A stretch of DNA of 64,000 nt from CAVPTL01 sp963708725 (GTDB lineage: Bacteria > Actinomycetota > Thermoleophilia > Gaiellales > JAICJC01): the NCBI GenBank assembly GCA_963708725.1, contig CAVPTL010000006.1, forward strand, positions 62,001-126,000, read 5' to 3'. Below, piece by piece: positions 53,154 through 60,746 of this stretch. The position numbers and the translations under genes are program-made. The notes beneath the pieces are model-generated. The model saw only the letters and a program-made list of their open reading frames with translations. It did no database searches and was not told the origin of the DNA. Numbering within the stretch: the stretch's first letter is position 1; every line of letters begins with the position of its first letter.

Positions 53154-53821
53154 GGAGGCGGCGGACGACTGTTGATTGACTGACTCCGAGCTCTGCCGCG
53201 ATCTCGTGCTGGGTGTAACCGTGTGCGATAGCGAGCCGAAGTTTGTTGCTGCGCACGAGATCGGCCAGCGGCGGGCGCTCGGGAAGGTCTCTGCCCTCGG
53301 CCACGAATTCGCGGTAGCGGTCGCTGGATCCGTCGAAATACTCAAGCGCCGAGTCGCGGTCAAGCGCCGGGTGTGCCGGGCCAAGCCCCGCGAGCGCCGC
53401 GTGGGCAGACCACGGCCAGCGATCGTGGTCTGCCACGAGTCCCGCCCGCCACGGGTTGAGGGCGATGTAGCGAAACGTCTGGGTGAGATGCTCGTCGTAC
53501 TCGATCACCTTGGCGTAATAGCGGTCGCCGAAGAGGTGGCCGGCGCGGTCGTGCAACGCGTTGAACCGATGCGAGTGCGTCGTCCCGATCGCATGCATCC
53601 CGAGTGCCAGATTCCTGGCCCGCGACGCACGCAGCATGTGGATGTGGTTGCGTGAGCAGGCAGTACGAGAGCAGCCGCCAATTAGCAGCTGCCCGGCGTG
53701 ACCCATGAGGCGAGAAACGACCGCCGGTCATGGTCATCGACGAACGACGGGGATGCCGTCGTTCCCGCGCAGGGTGACGTGGTGCAGGGACCGGGTTCCT
53801 GACGTCGCGCGGCCGAGGCAT
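53146..53821 (-). pseudogene. REP-associated tyrosine (Y1/IS200-like) transposase, N-terminal half frameshifted
   Basis: From ATG 53821 (MPRPR) the reading frame changes at least four times within the first ~65 codons: SLHHVTLRGNDGIPVV, then VDDHDRRSFLASWVT, then NWRLLSYCLLT, then NHIHML, each in a different or shifted frame. From 53706 to the stop at 53146 the frame is intact: the HUH motif HIH, RAGHLFGDRYYAKVIEYDEHL, TQTFRYIALNPWRAGLV, and a C-terminal helix-turn-helix (YTQHEIAAELGVSQSTVVRRL). This is the RAYT family. The gene cannot make an active protein but is bracketed by the repeats it presumably once processed. Confidence 0.82.
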
Positions 53822-53839
53822 GGCACCACAATAGGTGCC
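53822..53839. repeat. Small hairpin just upstream of the RAYT start
   Basis: GGCACC-ACAATA-GGTGCC, a perfect 6-bp stem immediately before the transposase ATG. It uses the same hexamers as the core of the palindromic repeat, in swapped order. It could mask the transposase ribosome binding site or be a remnant of a repeat. Confidence 0.5.
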
Positions 53840-53891
53840 CGCATCGAAGAAGTCCCCGCAAATGTCAACAAACTGCACCGAGTCACACCCA

Positions 53892-53921
53892 TGAAGAAAT
53901 GGAGCCTGGCACATCTATTCA
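53892..53921. repeat. Palindromic repeat, degenerate copy on the RAYT 5' side
   Basis: TGAAGAAATGGAGCC / TGGCACATCTATTCA, about 30 bp, aligned with the standard repeat with several mismatches in each arm. It supplies the TAG stop (53915-53917) of the phosphotransferase gene. Confidence 0.7.
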
Positions 53922-54853
53922 TGCAGGAGGGAGTCGATCAGGGTGCGGGTGAGGGGGCGTTCGACGAACTCGGATACTCGGTCCACGGTGTGGTCGCGTT
54001 CCGCATCCGAGAGCGTGGGGTCGAGCCAGTCGGCGCAGGAGATCTCGAGGATGTGCCCCAGCTGGGCAATCGTCATTGAGAAGCTGCCGCGGCCGGAGAT
54101 GCGGCCGCTGCCGCCAGCGTCGGAGTAGCTGCGAACAAGCGCCCGAGCGCGATCGGCGTCGCCGGTTGCGAACTCGAACAGCGCGTTTGCCAGCTCGTGC
54201 GATGGGTCGGCCGCTCCGCAGTTGTCCCAGTCGATCACACACAGCCCGCCGTCGGCCGTGAGTCGCAGATTGTCGGCCCACAGGTCGCGATGGCAGGTGC
54301 GAAGCGCGGCCGCCGGCTCGATCCATGCCTCCAGCGCCACCAACTCGTCGCGCATTGCCGCCAACTCCGCTGCAAACGGAGCTCCACCAGCGGTCAGGTC
54401 TGCCACCAGCTCGTCCCAGCGAGCCGCTCCGACCGGCTCTGTGTACCACGGATCCTCGCCTCGGCTGCCTTCGAACGCCACGCAGTGGAGCTTCGCCAAA
54501 AGCGCCCCGACCGCGGCCGGATCGAGCCCCACGTCGGGCTCGTTCATCTCGACCCACTCGTGCACTCTCACCTGGGTGTCGCCGACCGCCGCGATCACAT
54601 CACCCGCGGCCGTTCGCACCGCCCTTGGGGTGGGCACGCCCGCCAGCCGGGCCGCTTCCTGGAAGTCGGTATCCTCACGCACCTCGTCCTCGGTCTGAGG
54701 TTCGAACGGTTCTCGCACGGCCCACGATCCGCGTGAGGATTCGAGTCGCCAGATCTGGCCCTGCTCGCCGCGGGCAACGGGACCCTCGAACTGCTGCGGG
54801 TCACCGAGCCCAAAAGCGCGCGCGATCTCGGCGGCGGCGTGAGGTTCCAGCAT
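53915..54853 (-). CDS. Aminoglycoside phosphotransferase-fold kinase
   Basis: 312 residues. APH/choline kinase fold: catalytic loop CHRDLWADN (H188, D190, N195), metal-binding VIDWDNCGAADP with D208, and the N-lobe GEQGQIWRLES. Such proteins phosphorylate small molecules (aminoglycosides, homoserine, thiamine, macrolides); the acceptor is not predictable. The last codons (CAT GAA TAG) lie in a degenerate palindrome, so the original C-terminus may have been altered. Confidence 0.87.
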   Translation of the reverse strand: MLEPHAAAEIARAFGLGDPQQFEGPVARGEQGQIWRLESSRGSWAVREPFEPQTEDEVREDTDFQEAARLAGVPTPRAVRTAAGDVIAAVGDTQVRVHEWVEMNEPDVGLDPAAVGALLAKLHCVAFEGSRGEDPWYTEPVGAARWDELVADLTAGGAPFAAELAAMRDELVALEAWIEPAAALRTCHRDLWADNLRLTADGGLCVIDWDNCGAADPSHELANALFEFATGDADRARALVRSYSDAGGSGRISGRGSFSMTIAQLGHILEISCADWLDPTLSDAERDHTVDRVSEFVERPLTRTLIDSLLHE

Positions 54854-54864
54854 TCGGGCGAGTA

Positions 54865-55170
54865 TCAGCCGCCGCGCTGGTAGCGCTGTTCTTCCTCGAC
54901 CGTGCGCTCGGCCGTCGGCATCGCCTCGAGCCGCCCGTCGGGGATCGGCTCGCCGCTTTCGATCGAGCGGCCGTAACTGCCGGCTGCGAGCCGTTCCTCC
55001 GCGCGTGCCACCGCTTCGAGCTCTCGTCGCAGATCGCCGATGCGCCCGTGATCGATCTCGGTCTGATGGAGATCGGGCTCGTCCTCGTCAGGTGCCGCCA
55101 GATCTTGCAGCTCACCCTCGATCCGCTGCCTCACCTGGGCGAGGAGTTCGGTCGCGCGCGCATTGTCCAT
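54865..55170 (-). CDS. DksA/TraR-like protein lacking the zinc-finger cysteines
   Basis: 101 residues. Long helical N-terminus (ATELLAQVRQRIEGELQDL, IGDLRRELEAVARAEERLAAG) then the DksA tail GSYGRSIESGEPIPDGRLEAMPTAERTVEEEQ. In typical members the tail reads GxYGxCxxCGxxI ... with two more Cys; here the first pair is S/S and the second pair is A/E-like, so no zinc can bind. Such Cys-less DksA forms are known in some groups. It would modulate RNA polymerase through the secondary channel. 11 bases upstream of the kinase gene. Confidence 0.82.
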   Translation of the reverse strand: MDNARATELLAQVRQRIEGELQDLAAPDEDEPDLHQTEIDHGRIGDLRRELEAVARAEERLAAGSYGRSIESGEPIPDGRLEAMPTAERTVEEEQRYQRGG

Positions 55171-55212
55171 CTGGTCCTCTTTCGCTTGGGGCGTGCGCGC
55201 ATGAGTCTAGTG

Positions 55213-55244
55213 GCCGGGGGCCCCGTGCGAGCGGGGCCCCCGGC
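55213..55244 (-). terminator. GC-rich terminator-like hairpin
   Basis: Perfect 12-bp stem GCCGGGGGCCCC / GGGGCCCCCGGC, extendable to 13 bp with a 6-base loop. It lies just after the SRPBCC pseudogene stop (55254) and before the DksA-like promoter. There is no T-tract, as usual for terminators of high-GC actinobacteria. Confidence 0.55.
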
Positions 55245-55253
55245 AGATCGTGG

Positions 55254-55746
55254 CTATCGATCGAGTGCGGAGCCGGTCTCGAGCAGCGTCTTGAGGTCGC
55301 TCAGAATCCAGGCCCAGCCGCCGCCGGCGTCGGCATCCTCACCCGAGGTCACGCGCGCCGTGGCCGGTGCGTCGGTCAGTTCGTGGACGACGGTCAGCTT
55401 GGAGATGCCGTCCCCGGCCTCGGTGATCTCCCACGTGAGCCGGGTCGCGGGCTCGGCCGACATCACGTCGTCGAACAACGCATGCCAGGTCTGCACCAGC
55501 CGGTGCGGAGGGTCGGATTCGAGCACTTCGCCCTCCACGATGACGTTGGGCGAGCCGTACTCGGTCATCGCCTGCCGATGCAAACACCCGGTAGGCGCCG
55601 CCGGGTCGCAGGTCATATTCGGTCGGCGCCCGATAGCCATACCTCTCCGACCAGTCGCGGGCGGTGATCGCCTCCCAGATCCGCTCCGGGGTGGCCTTGA
55701 TCCACACCTGATAGACGCGGGTGGTGGTGTCGGTGGTGGTGCTCAT
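55254..55746 (-). pseudogene. SRPBCC/AHSA1-domain protein with one frameshift
   Basis: Coupled to the ArsR gene by ATGA. The frame from ATG 55746 encodes VYQVWIKATPERIWEAIT, YGYRAPTEYDLRPGGAYRVFAS. A single-base shift near 55578-55592 moves the rest to another frame, which encodes AMTEYGSPNVIVEGEVLESDPPHRLVQTWHALFD, TRLTWEITEAGDGISKL and the C-terminal GGWAWILSDLKTLLETG. One extra G in the stretch GCATCGGCAGGCGATG explains it. Fully conserved on both sides of the shift, so this is either a very recent mutation or a sequence error. Confidence 0.78.
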
Positions 55747-56063
55747 GCCTTGTCCTCCAAATCGTGTTTGAGATCGAGCAGCGCTGAGACACGCCGCTCG
55801 GTGTACTTGTCGATCCACCGATCGTGGATCTGCCGAATCGGGACCGGGTTGAGGTAGTGCAGCTTCTCCCGGCCCGACCGGCGGGCGACGACCAAGCCCG
55901 CGGCTTCGAGCACCTTCAGATGCTTCATCACGCCAAACCGTGTCATGTCCAGCTCGGATTCCAGCTCGCTGAGCGTTCGGCCGTCACGCTCGAAGAGCAG
56001 GTCGAGAAGGAACCGACGGTTGGGGTCAGCGAGGGCTTTGAATGCCAGGTCGTCGTCGGTCAT
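55743..56063 (-). CDS. ArsR-family transcriptional regulator
   Basis: 106 residues from ATG 56063. DDLAFKALADPNRRFLLDLLFERDG, LSELESELDMTRFGVMKHLKVLEAAGLV, REKLHYLNPVPIRQIHDRWI: the SRPBCC-linked ArsR type without metal cysteines. A 16-bp perfect palindrome lies 15 bases upstream and is probably its operator. Operon with the SRPBCC gene. Confidence 0.88.
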   Translation of the reverse strand: MTDDDLAFKALADPNRRFLLDLLFERDGRTLSELESELDMTRFGVMKHLKVLEAAGLVVARRSGREKLHYLNPVPIRQIHDRWIDKYTERRVSALLDLKHDLEDKA

Positions 56064-56077
56064 GGCCTCCACTATAG

Positions 56078-56093
56078 GTGACCTTATGGTCAC
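56078..56093. promoter_or_regulatory. Probable ArsR operator
   Basis: Perfect palindrome GTGACC-TTAT-GGTCAC, 15 bases upstream of the ArsR ATG. Its right arm contains the TGA stop of the Erm-like gene (56090-56092), so the promoter of this operon overlaps the end of that gene. Confidence 0.65.
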
Positions 56094-56806
56094 ATGTCAA
56101 TCCGATCGTTCCAGAGTGCAGCCCACTGGTGAGAGTCGAGTTCGCGTGCCGTCGCGCGCACCGGCGCCACGGCGCGCACGCCGTGGCGAAAGCCGCGCGC
56201 GACGAAGGAGCGGTACCGGCCGTGATCGGACGGGTCGATCAACGGCGTGATCCGTCGCCGGAACACCAACATGCCGGCGTCGACGCTGGGGGGCGGCTGG
56301 AACGCCGATGGAGGGAGGCGGCGGGTGATGCTGACCTCGTACAGGGCGCCCCAGATCACGCTGTTCGCGCTGCTCGGCCAGGGCACGCCGCGTTTTCGGG
56401 CAACGCCCCACTGCACGATCAGGTCGGCGCGCTGGAGCGGTGTCTCGGCGTTGTCCAGCAGATGATGGAGCAGGTCGTTGGTGCGACTGAACGGCAGGTT
56501 TGCCACCACCCGGAACGGTTCTCCCGGCAGCGCCACCGTGGCGGCGTCGGCCTCGATCACCTCGACGTTCGGCCAGCGTCCGCGCAGCCGGGCCGAGAGC
56601 CGCGGATCGAGCTCGATCGCGACGACCCGCCGCGCCACCCGCGCGAGCGGAGCGGTCAGGCGGCCGCTGCCGGCGCCGAGATCGACGACGACATCGGCCG
56701 CGGATATCGCGGCATCATGCACGACCTCGGCGGCCCACTCGGGGCGCAGGAAGTGTTGGCTACGGGCGCGCGGAGGCGACGCGCGGTGCGCACGCCGGCC
56801 GGCCAC
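56090..56806 (-). CDS. Erm/KsgA-family rRNA adenine N6-dimethyltransferase
   Basis: 238 residues, GTG start. RARSQHFLRPEWAAE (~13-27), SAM motif DLGAGSGRLTAPL (~42-54), acidic EADAATVALP, and catalytic ANLPFSRTNDLLHHLL (~99-114; NLPF replaces the N-I/L-P-Y/F motif). The SQHFL start and the RxxF-type C-terminus place it nearer to Erm 23S rRNA methylases of actinobacteria than to KsgA, though it is shorter than most Erm proteins. If active it would methylate A2058-like adenine and give macrolide-lincosamide resistance. No leader peptide is visible. Confidence 0.82.
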   Translation of the reverse strand: MAGRRAHRASPPRARSQHFLRPEWAAEVVHDAAISAADVVVDLGAGSGRLTAPLARVARRVVAIELDPRLSARLRGRWPNVEVIEADAATVALPGEPFRVVANLPFSRTNDLLHHLLDNAETPLQRADLIVQWGVARKRGVPWPSSANSVIWGALYEVSITRRLPPSAFQPPPSVDAGMLVFRRRITPLIDPSDHGRYRSFVARGFRHGVRAVAPVRATARELDSHQWAALWNDRIDM

Positions 56807-56846
56807 GGAAGACGAAGGTCGTGGTCATGTGGCGTAGCCTAACCCG

Positions 56847-57989
56847 ATGTCGAATGTTTTGGAAACCGGGGAGTGGGACGAGCACCTGGCGCGCGACACC
56901 GTCCGCGCGATCGTGGGTGACGCCCGGGCCCACCGGTCGTCCGCCGGACTGTGGCCGCTACATCCCAGTGATCGCGAGAGCAACGACGATCCCGACGCGT
57001 TCACCGGGCTCTACATGGGAGCCGCCGGGATGGAGTGGGCGTTGCGTGAGCTTGGTGATCCCACCCCCGATCGACCCAGTTCGCAGGCGCTCTACGTCCG
57101 ATCGCCCGACACCGGCGAGGTCGTCCCGGGCCTGTGGCTCGGGGAATCGGGCCCGCTTCTGGTCGACTGGTTGGAGGCGCGCGATGCCGAAAGTGCCGAC
57201 CGGCTGCTGGCCCGTATCCGCACCAACGCCGGCCACGTATCGAACGAGATCATGTGGGGCGCACCCGGCACCATGCTTGCCGCCGAGGTCGTCCACGCCG
57301 AGTCCGGGGATGAGCGGTTCGCCGAGGCGTGGCGGCAGAGCGCCGACCGGCTATGGGGCGAGTGGCGGTACGACCCAGAGGCCGGGTACCTGTGGACCCA
57401 GGATCTGCACGGCTCCATCCAGCGGATCCTCGGCCCCGCACACGGATTCGCGGGAAATGTGCGCGTGTTGTGGCGGGGGCGGCGGCTGCTCGACCCCGAC
57501 CGTGCGGCGCAGCTCGAGCAACGCGCTGTGGCGACGGCCACAGGCTGTGCGATCCACTCCGGTGGGCTCGTCAACTGGCCTCCCGCTCCAGGCAGCGAGG
57601 CCAGCCGGCTGCAGTGGTGTCACGGCGCGCCGGGGATGATCTGCTCGCTTGCCGATGTCGCCACCGGCGACGCCGCCTTCACCGCGTTGCTGTGCGGCGG
57701 CGGCGAGCTGGTGTGGCAGGCAGGCCCGCTCGAGAAGGGCCACGGGTTGTGTCACGGTACCGCCGGGAACGGTTACGCACTGCTCGCCCTTCACCGCCGT
57801 ACCGGCGATGTCCGCTGGCTCGAGCGAGCGCGGGCGTTTGCGATGCAGGCGATCGCTCAGTACCGAGGCGCCCTCGACCGATACGGGATCGGCCGCTACT
57901 CGCTGTTCACCGGCGACATCGGGCTTGCCCTGTACCTCGAGAGCTGCGTTTCGGCCGACCCCGGATTTCCGATGATCGATCGCTTCTGA
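56847..57989 (+). CDS. LanC-like (lanthionine synthetase C-type) protein
   Basis: 380 residues. Alpha/alpha barrel with repeated GxxG helices (GLYMGAAGMEWAL, MWGAPGTMLAAE, PAHGFAGNVRVL, CHGAPGMICSLADV, LCHGTAGNGYALLAL). Zinc ligands C258 (QWCHGAPG), C302 and H303 (LCHGTAGN) are present. There is no LanB/LanM dehydratase domain, precursor peptide or transporter nearby, so classical lantibiotic synthesis is unlikely. Eukaryotic LanCL-type proteins add glutathione to dehydrated residues; a comparable repair role is possible. Divergent from the Erm-like gene. Confidence 0.85.
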   Translation: MSNVLETGEWDEHLARDTVRAIVGDARAHRSSAGLWPLHPSDRESNDDPDAFTGLYMGAAGMEWALRELGDPTPDRPSSQALYVRSPDTGEVVPGLWLGESGPLLVDWLEARDAESADRLLARIRTNAGHVSNEIMWGAPGTMLAAEVVHAESGDERFAEAWRQSADRLWGEWRYDPEAGYLWTQDLHGSIQRILGPAHGFAGNVRVLWRGRRLLDPDRAAQLEQRAVATATGCAIHSGGLVNWPPAPGSEASRLQWCHGAPGMICSLADVATGDAAFTALLCGGGELVWQAGPLEKGHGLCHGTAGNGYALLALHRRTGDVRWLERARAFAMQAIAQYRGALDRYGIGRYSLFTGDIGLALYLESCVSADPGFPMIDRF

Positions 57990-57990
57990 C

Positions 57991-58650
57991 TCAGCCGAAA
58001 CGGCGGCGGGGCGGCTCGGCCGACGGGCCAACCTCGGACTTCAGCCAATCCATGAGCGGCTCTGTGGTGGCGAGTAGCTCGACCACCCGGTCCTTCGCCC
58101 TGGCGGTTGCCAGCCACGGCTCGATCGGCCAGCGTTTCCACGCGATCACGCCCTTGTAGCGCAAGAGTTCGATCCGAGCATGGTCGGGGGAGTAGCCGCG
58201 TGGCGCGGTCTTGAGAGGGTCGGCGCCGGAGACCTCGATGTCGTTTCGCCGAACCTCGGCGATCACCGACTCGAGCCGGATCCCGCTCGATTCCCGATCC
58301 ACGGCTTCGCGGTAGCGAGTGAGCTGGTCGGGAGCGAGGTGGTAGTAGCCGCTGCCGGCGCGCAGGCCCGCCGCCGAGATCTGGACGTACCCGTCACCGA
58401 TCCTCGAGCCGAGCCCGGTGCGATATGGGCTCTTGTCCTTGGAGAAGCGGATGTCGCGGTAGGGCCGCATGATCCGGGCCTCGCCGAGCTGCGGCTCGAG
58501 TTCCGAGACCAGCGCTTCCATCGGGGCGTACACGTACTCGTCGAACTCGTGCTTGTGGGCGGTCCAGTACGTCTTCGAGTTGTCGGCCTCGAGGCCGCGG
58601 TAAAACGCGAGCGCCTCGTCACCCCAGCCGCGAAACGGCTGGTCAGACAC
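57991..58650 (-). CDS. DUF2461 family protein
   Basis: 219 residues from GTG 58650. Family pattern: FYRGLEADNSKTYWTAHKHEFDEYVYAPMEALV, then MRPYRDIRFSKDKSPYRTGLG and GLRAGSGYYHLAPDQLTRYREAV. Function unknown. It starts 8 bases inside the small gene upstream and ends 2 bases from the LanC-like gene. Confidence 0.85.
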   Translation of the reverse strand: MSDQPFRGWGDEALAFYRGLEADNSKTYWTAHKHEFDEYVYAPMEALVSELEPQLGEARIMRPYRDIRFSKDKSPYRTGLGSRIGDGYVQISAAGLRAGSGYYHLAPDQLTRYREAVDRESSGIRLESVIAEVRRNDIEVSGADPLKTAPRGYSPDHARIELLRYKGVIAWKRWPIEPWLATARAKDRVVELLATTEPLMDWLKSEVGPSAEPPRRRFG

Positions 58651-58852
58651 CCACGGAGTGGCGTCGGCCCTTGCGATCGACGAGCACGAGCTCGGAGTCG
58701 CTTCGGCTCTCGACCCGGCCGCCGTCGCGCAGTACCTGCTCGGTGAAGGCGCGATCGAACTCGGCCTGCCAGTGCGCGGAGTTGCCGCAGCAGCCCTGCA
58801 TCTTGAATGAGAATCGCCCAGATTCGTCACGCTTGATCTGAAAACCGGCCAT
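58643..58852 (-). CDS. Small conserved-looking protein of unknown function
   Basis: 69 residues from ATG 58852 (a TTG two codons upstream is possible). Sequence features: FQIKRDESGRFSFKMQGCCGN at the start, a helix HWQAEFDRAFTEQVLRDGG, then a beta pair SELVLVDRKGRRHSV. The first part resembles a single DUF1508/YegP-like repeat but too weakly to assign. Overlaps the DUF2461 gene by 8 bases and begins 10 bases after the ureohydrolase stop. Confidence 0.6.
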   Translation of the reverse strand: MAGFQIKRDESGRFSFKMQGCCGNSAHWQAEFDRAFTEQVLRDGGRVESRSDSELVLVDRKGRRHSVGV

Positions 58853-58861
58853 ACCCAAAAA

Positions 58862-59833
58862 CTAGCGCATACCGACGCGCTTGACCGTGATCCCCGTCAG
58901 GATCTCGCGCACGATCCGCTCGGCCACCAGCGCGGTGATGTCGGCCGATCCCACGGCCGTGGGAGCCACCTCGACCACGTCGGCGCCGACCAGTTCGACC
59001 TGGGAGGCGATCAAGCGGCAGGCCAGCAATAGCTCGGTGGGGGTGAGACCGCCCGGCTCGGGCGTGCCGGTGCCCGGAGCGAAGGCGGGATCCAGCACGT
59101 CGACGTCGACTGTCAGCATCACGGGCCCCTCGCCCACGATCGCAAGCGTCTGTTCGACGATGGCGCGGATCCCCTGGTCGCGTACGTCGTGGGCGAAAAA
59201 GCTGGTGATGCCACGGTCGCGCTGCCACCCAAACTCGTCCTCGCCCGGCCAGTAGCCGCGCAGCCCGATCTGGACGTAGCGGGTGGGGTCGACGTGGCCG
59301 TCCTCGACCATCCGGTACATCGGCGTCCCGTGGGAGAGTTTCTGGCCCCAAAGCTCGGCGGCGGTATCGGTGTGAGTGTCGAAGTGGATCAACCCCACCG
59401 GCCCATGGTGAGCCGCGAGGGCGGCCACCTCGGGCAGGGTGATCGAGTGATCGCCACCGAGCAGAAATGGCATCACGCCGGCCGCCACCACGGTCGCGGT
59501 GATGTCACGAATCGCGGCGTGGGACGCAACCGGGTCGGCGGGGATCACCGCCGCGTCGCCGAAGTCGACCAGTTTCAGCTCGGTGAAGGCATCGACCCCG
59601 GCTTCCAGGTGCGGACCGCCGGGGGCACTCGCCGACCGGATCGCACGTGGCCCGAACCGCGTGCCCGGGCGATCGGACACGAGCTCATCCATCGGCGCGC
59701 CGACGATTGCCACGTCGAATCCGTCGAGCTCCGCGGGATCCTCCGTGTACGGCAAGCCGGCGAAGGTCAGAAGCCCGGCATAGTCGGGCTTCTTGTCGAC
59801 GAGGTGCGCCCAGCGCTTGTCCGGATCGATCAC
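58862..59833 (-). CDS. Arginase/agmatinase-family ureohydrolase
   Basis: 323 residues, GTG start. Binuclear manganese motifs: GGDHSITLP (~125-133), IHFDTHTDT (~149-157), SHGTPMYRM and VDVDVLDPAFAPGTGTPEPGG. It matches agmatinase/guanidinobutyrase-type enzymes (SpeB-like) rather than arginase, hydrolysing a guanidino compound to urea and an amine. The substrate cannot be fixed. Upstream of two small genes on the same strand. Confidence 0.9.
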   Translation of the reverse strand: MIDPDKRWAHLVDKKPDYAGLLTFAGLPYTEDPAELDGFDVAIVGAPMDELVSDRPGTRFGPRAIRSASAPGGPHLEAGVDAFTELKLVDFGDAAVIPADPVASHAAIRDITATVVAAGVMPFLLGGDHSITLPEVAALAAHHGPVGLIHFDTHTDTAAELWGQKLSHGTPMYRMVEDGHVDPTRYVQIGLRGYWPGEDEFGWQRDRGITSFFAHDVRDQGIRAIVEQTLAIVGEGPVMLTVDVDVLDPAFAPGTGTPEPGGLTPTELLLACRLIASQVELVGADVVEVAPTAVGSADITALVAERIVREILTGITVKRVGMR

Positions 59834-59857
59834 CCGCCTAGGCTACATCGCCGGGCG

Positions 59858-60274
59858 TCAGCCCATCTGTGCCATCCGGATCTGGTTGCCCGTGGGATCG
59901 CGGAATCCGGCGTCGATGCCGTACGGCTGCTGGGTCGGCTCCTGTGTGAACTCGACTCCGCGCGCCTTCAGGTCCTCGTATGTCGCCTGGCAGTCGTCGA
60001 CCGAGAAGAACAGCCCGCCGGCCGCGCCTTTGGCGATGATCGCGTGCAGCTGGGAGCGGGTCTCCTCGTCGAACACCGGCGGGCCGGGGACGGGAAGCAG
60101 CGCGAGCGCGACGTCGCTCTGGCCGGGCAGGCCGACGGTCAGCCAGCGGAAGTTCCCCATCTCGGGGACGGTGACGTCCTCGCGGATCTCCAGACCGAGC
60201 TTGTTGGTGTAGAAGTCGAGCGCCTCGTCCTGATCGTTCACCCAGACGTTGACGTGGGTCAGGTTCTTGAGCAT
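59858..60274 (-). CDS. VOC-superfamily protein
   Basis: 138 residues. LTHVNVWVNDQDEALDFYTNKLGLEIRED and FFSVDDCQATYEDLKARGVEF modules with a C-terminal FRDPTGNQIRMAQ. Typical glyoxalase/bleomycin-resistance family, catalytic role unknown. Last gene of the DGPF-sigma-AraC set, 46 bases after the AraC gene, so possibly under the same control. Confidence 0.88.
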   Translation of the reverse strand: MLKNLTHVNVWVNDQDEALDFYTNKLGLEIREDVTVPEMGNFRWLTVGLPGQSDVALALLPVPGPPVFDEETRSQLHAIIAKGAAGGLFFSVDDCQATYEDLKARGVEFTQEPTQQPYGIDAGFRDPTGNQIRMAQMG

Positions 60275-60320
60275 GTGGTCTCCCGTGTGGTTGGTGGGTT
60301 GAGACCACGCTAGCCGGGGG

Positions 60321-60746
60321 TTACGGCGCTGTCTTCTCCAAAACTGCTGTGCTGGGTCGCGACCACGCGAGCAGGACGCAGGTCGGCACGCGTGCGTGGG
60401 TCGCCGCCGGCGGGAACCTGGCCCGATAGGCCGTCGGGCTCATGCCGTATGCCCGACCGAAGCTGGTCGTGAACGATCCGACGCTGCGAAGCCCGACGGT
60501 CAGGCAGATCTCGGCGACCGTGCGATCGGTGTTTCGCAGAAGCGCCGAAGCCCGCTCGAGGCGCCGGGTCAGCAGGTACTGGTGGGGAGTGGTGCCAAAA
60601 GCGCGCCGAAACTGCCGGCTGAAGTGCGCGGGAGAGACGTGCGCGACCCTGGCGAGTGCCCGGACGTCCAGCGGATCGCGATAGCGCGCATCGCAGAGAT
60701 CCTTCGCGCGCAGCAGATGGCGGGTCGGGGGAGCGGGCGTGGCCAT
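60321..60746 (-). CDS. AraC-family HTH protein without effector domain
   Basis: 141 residues. Only the double helix-turn-helix: LVRALARVAHVSPAHFSRQFRRAFG-like first HTH (residues ~27-51), then RTVAEICLTVGLRSVGSFTTSFGRAYGMSPTAYRARF. The usual N-terminal ligand-binding domain is absent. Start overlaps the sigma factor stop (TGATG). Likely an auxiliary regulator of this operon. Confidence 0.87.
   Translation of the reverse strand: MATPAPPTRHLLRAKDLCDARYRDPLDVRALARVAHVSPAHFSRQFRRAFGTTPHQYLLTRRLERASALLRNTDRTVAEICLTVGLRSVGSFTTSFGRAYGMSPTAYRARFPPAATHARVPTCVLLAWSRPSTAVLEKTAP

Noticed and set aside
53100..53190. Conserved peptide NKWC-APFIH appearing in several translated frames
   Set aside because: It is simply the translation of the palindromic repeat in one frame and not a protein motif.
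56847..57989. Lanthipeptide biosynthetic cluster
   Set aside because: Only a LanC-like protein is present; no dehydratase, precursor peptide, protease or exporter.
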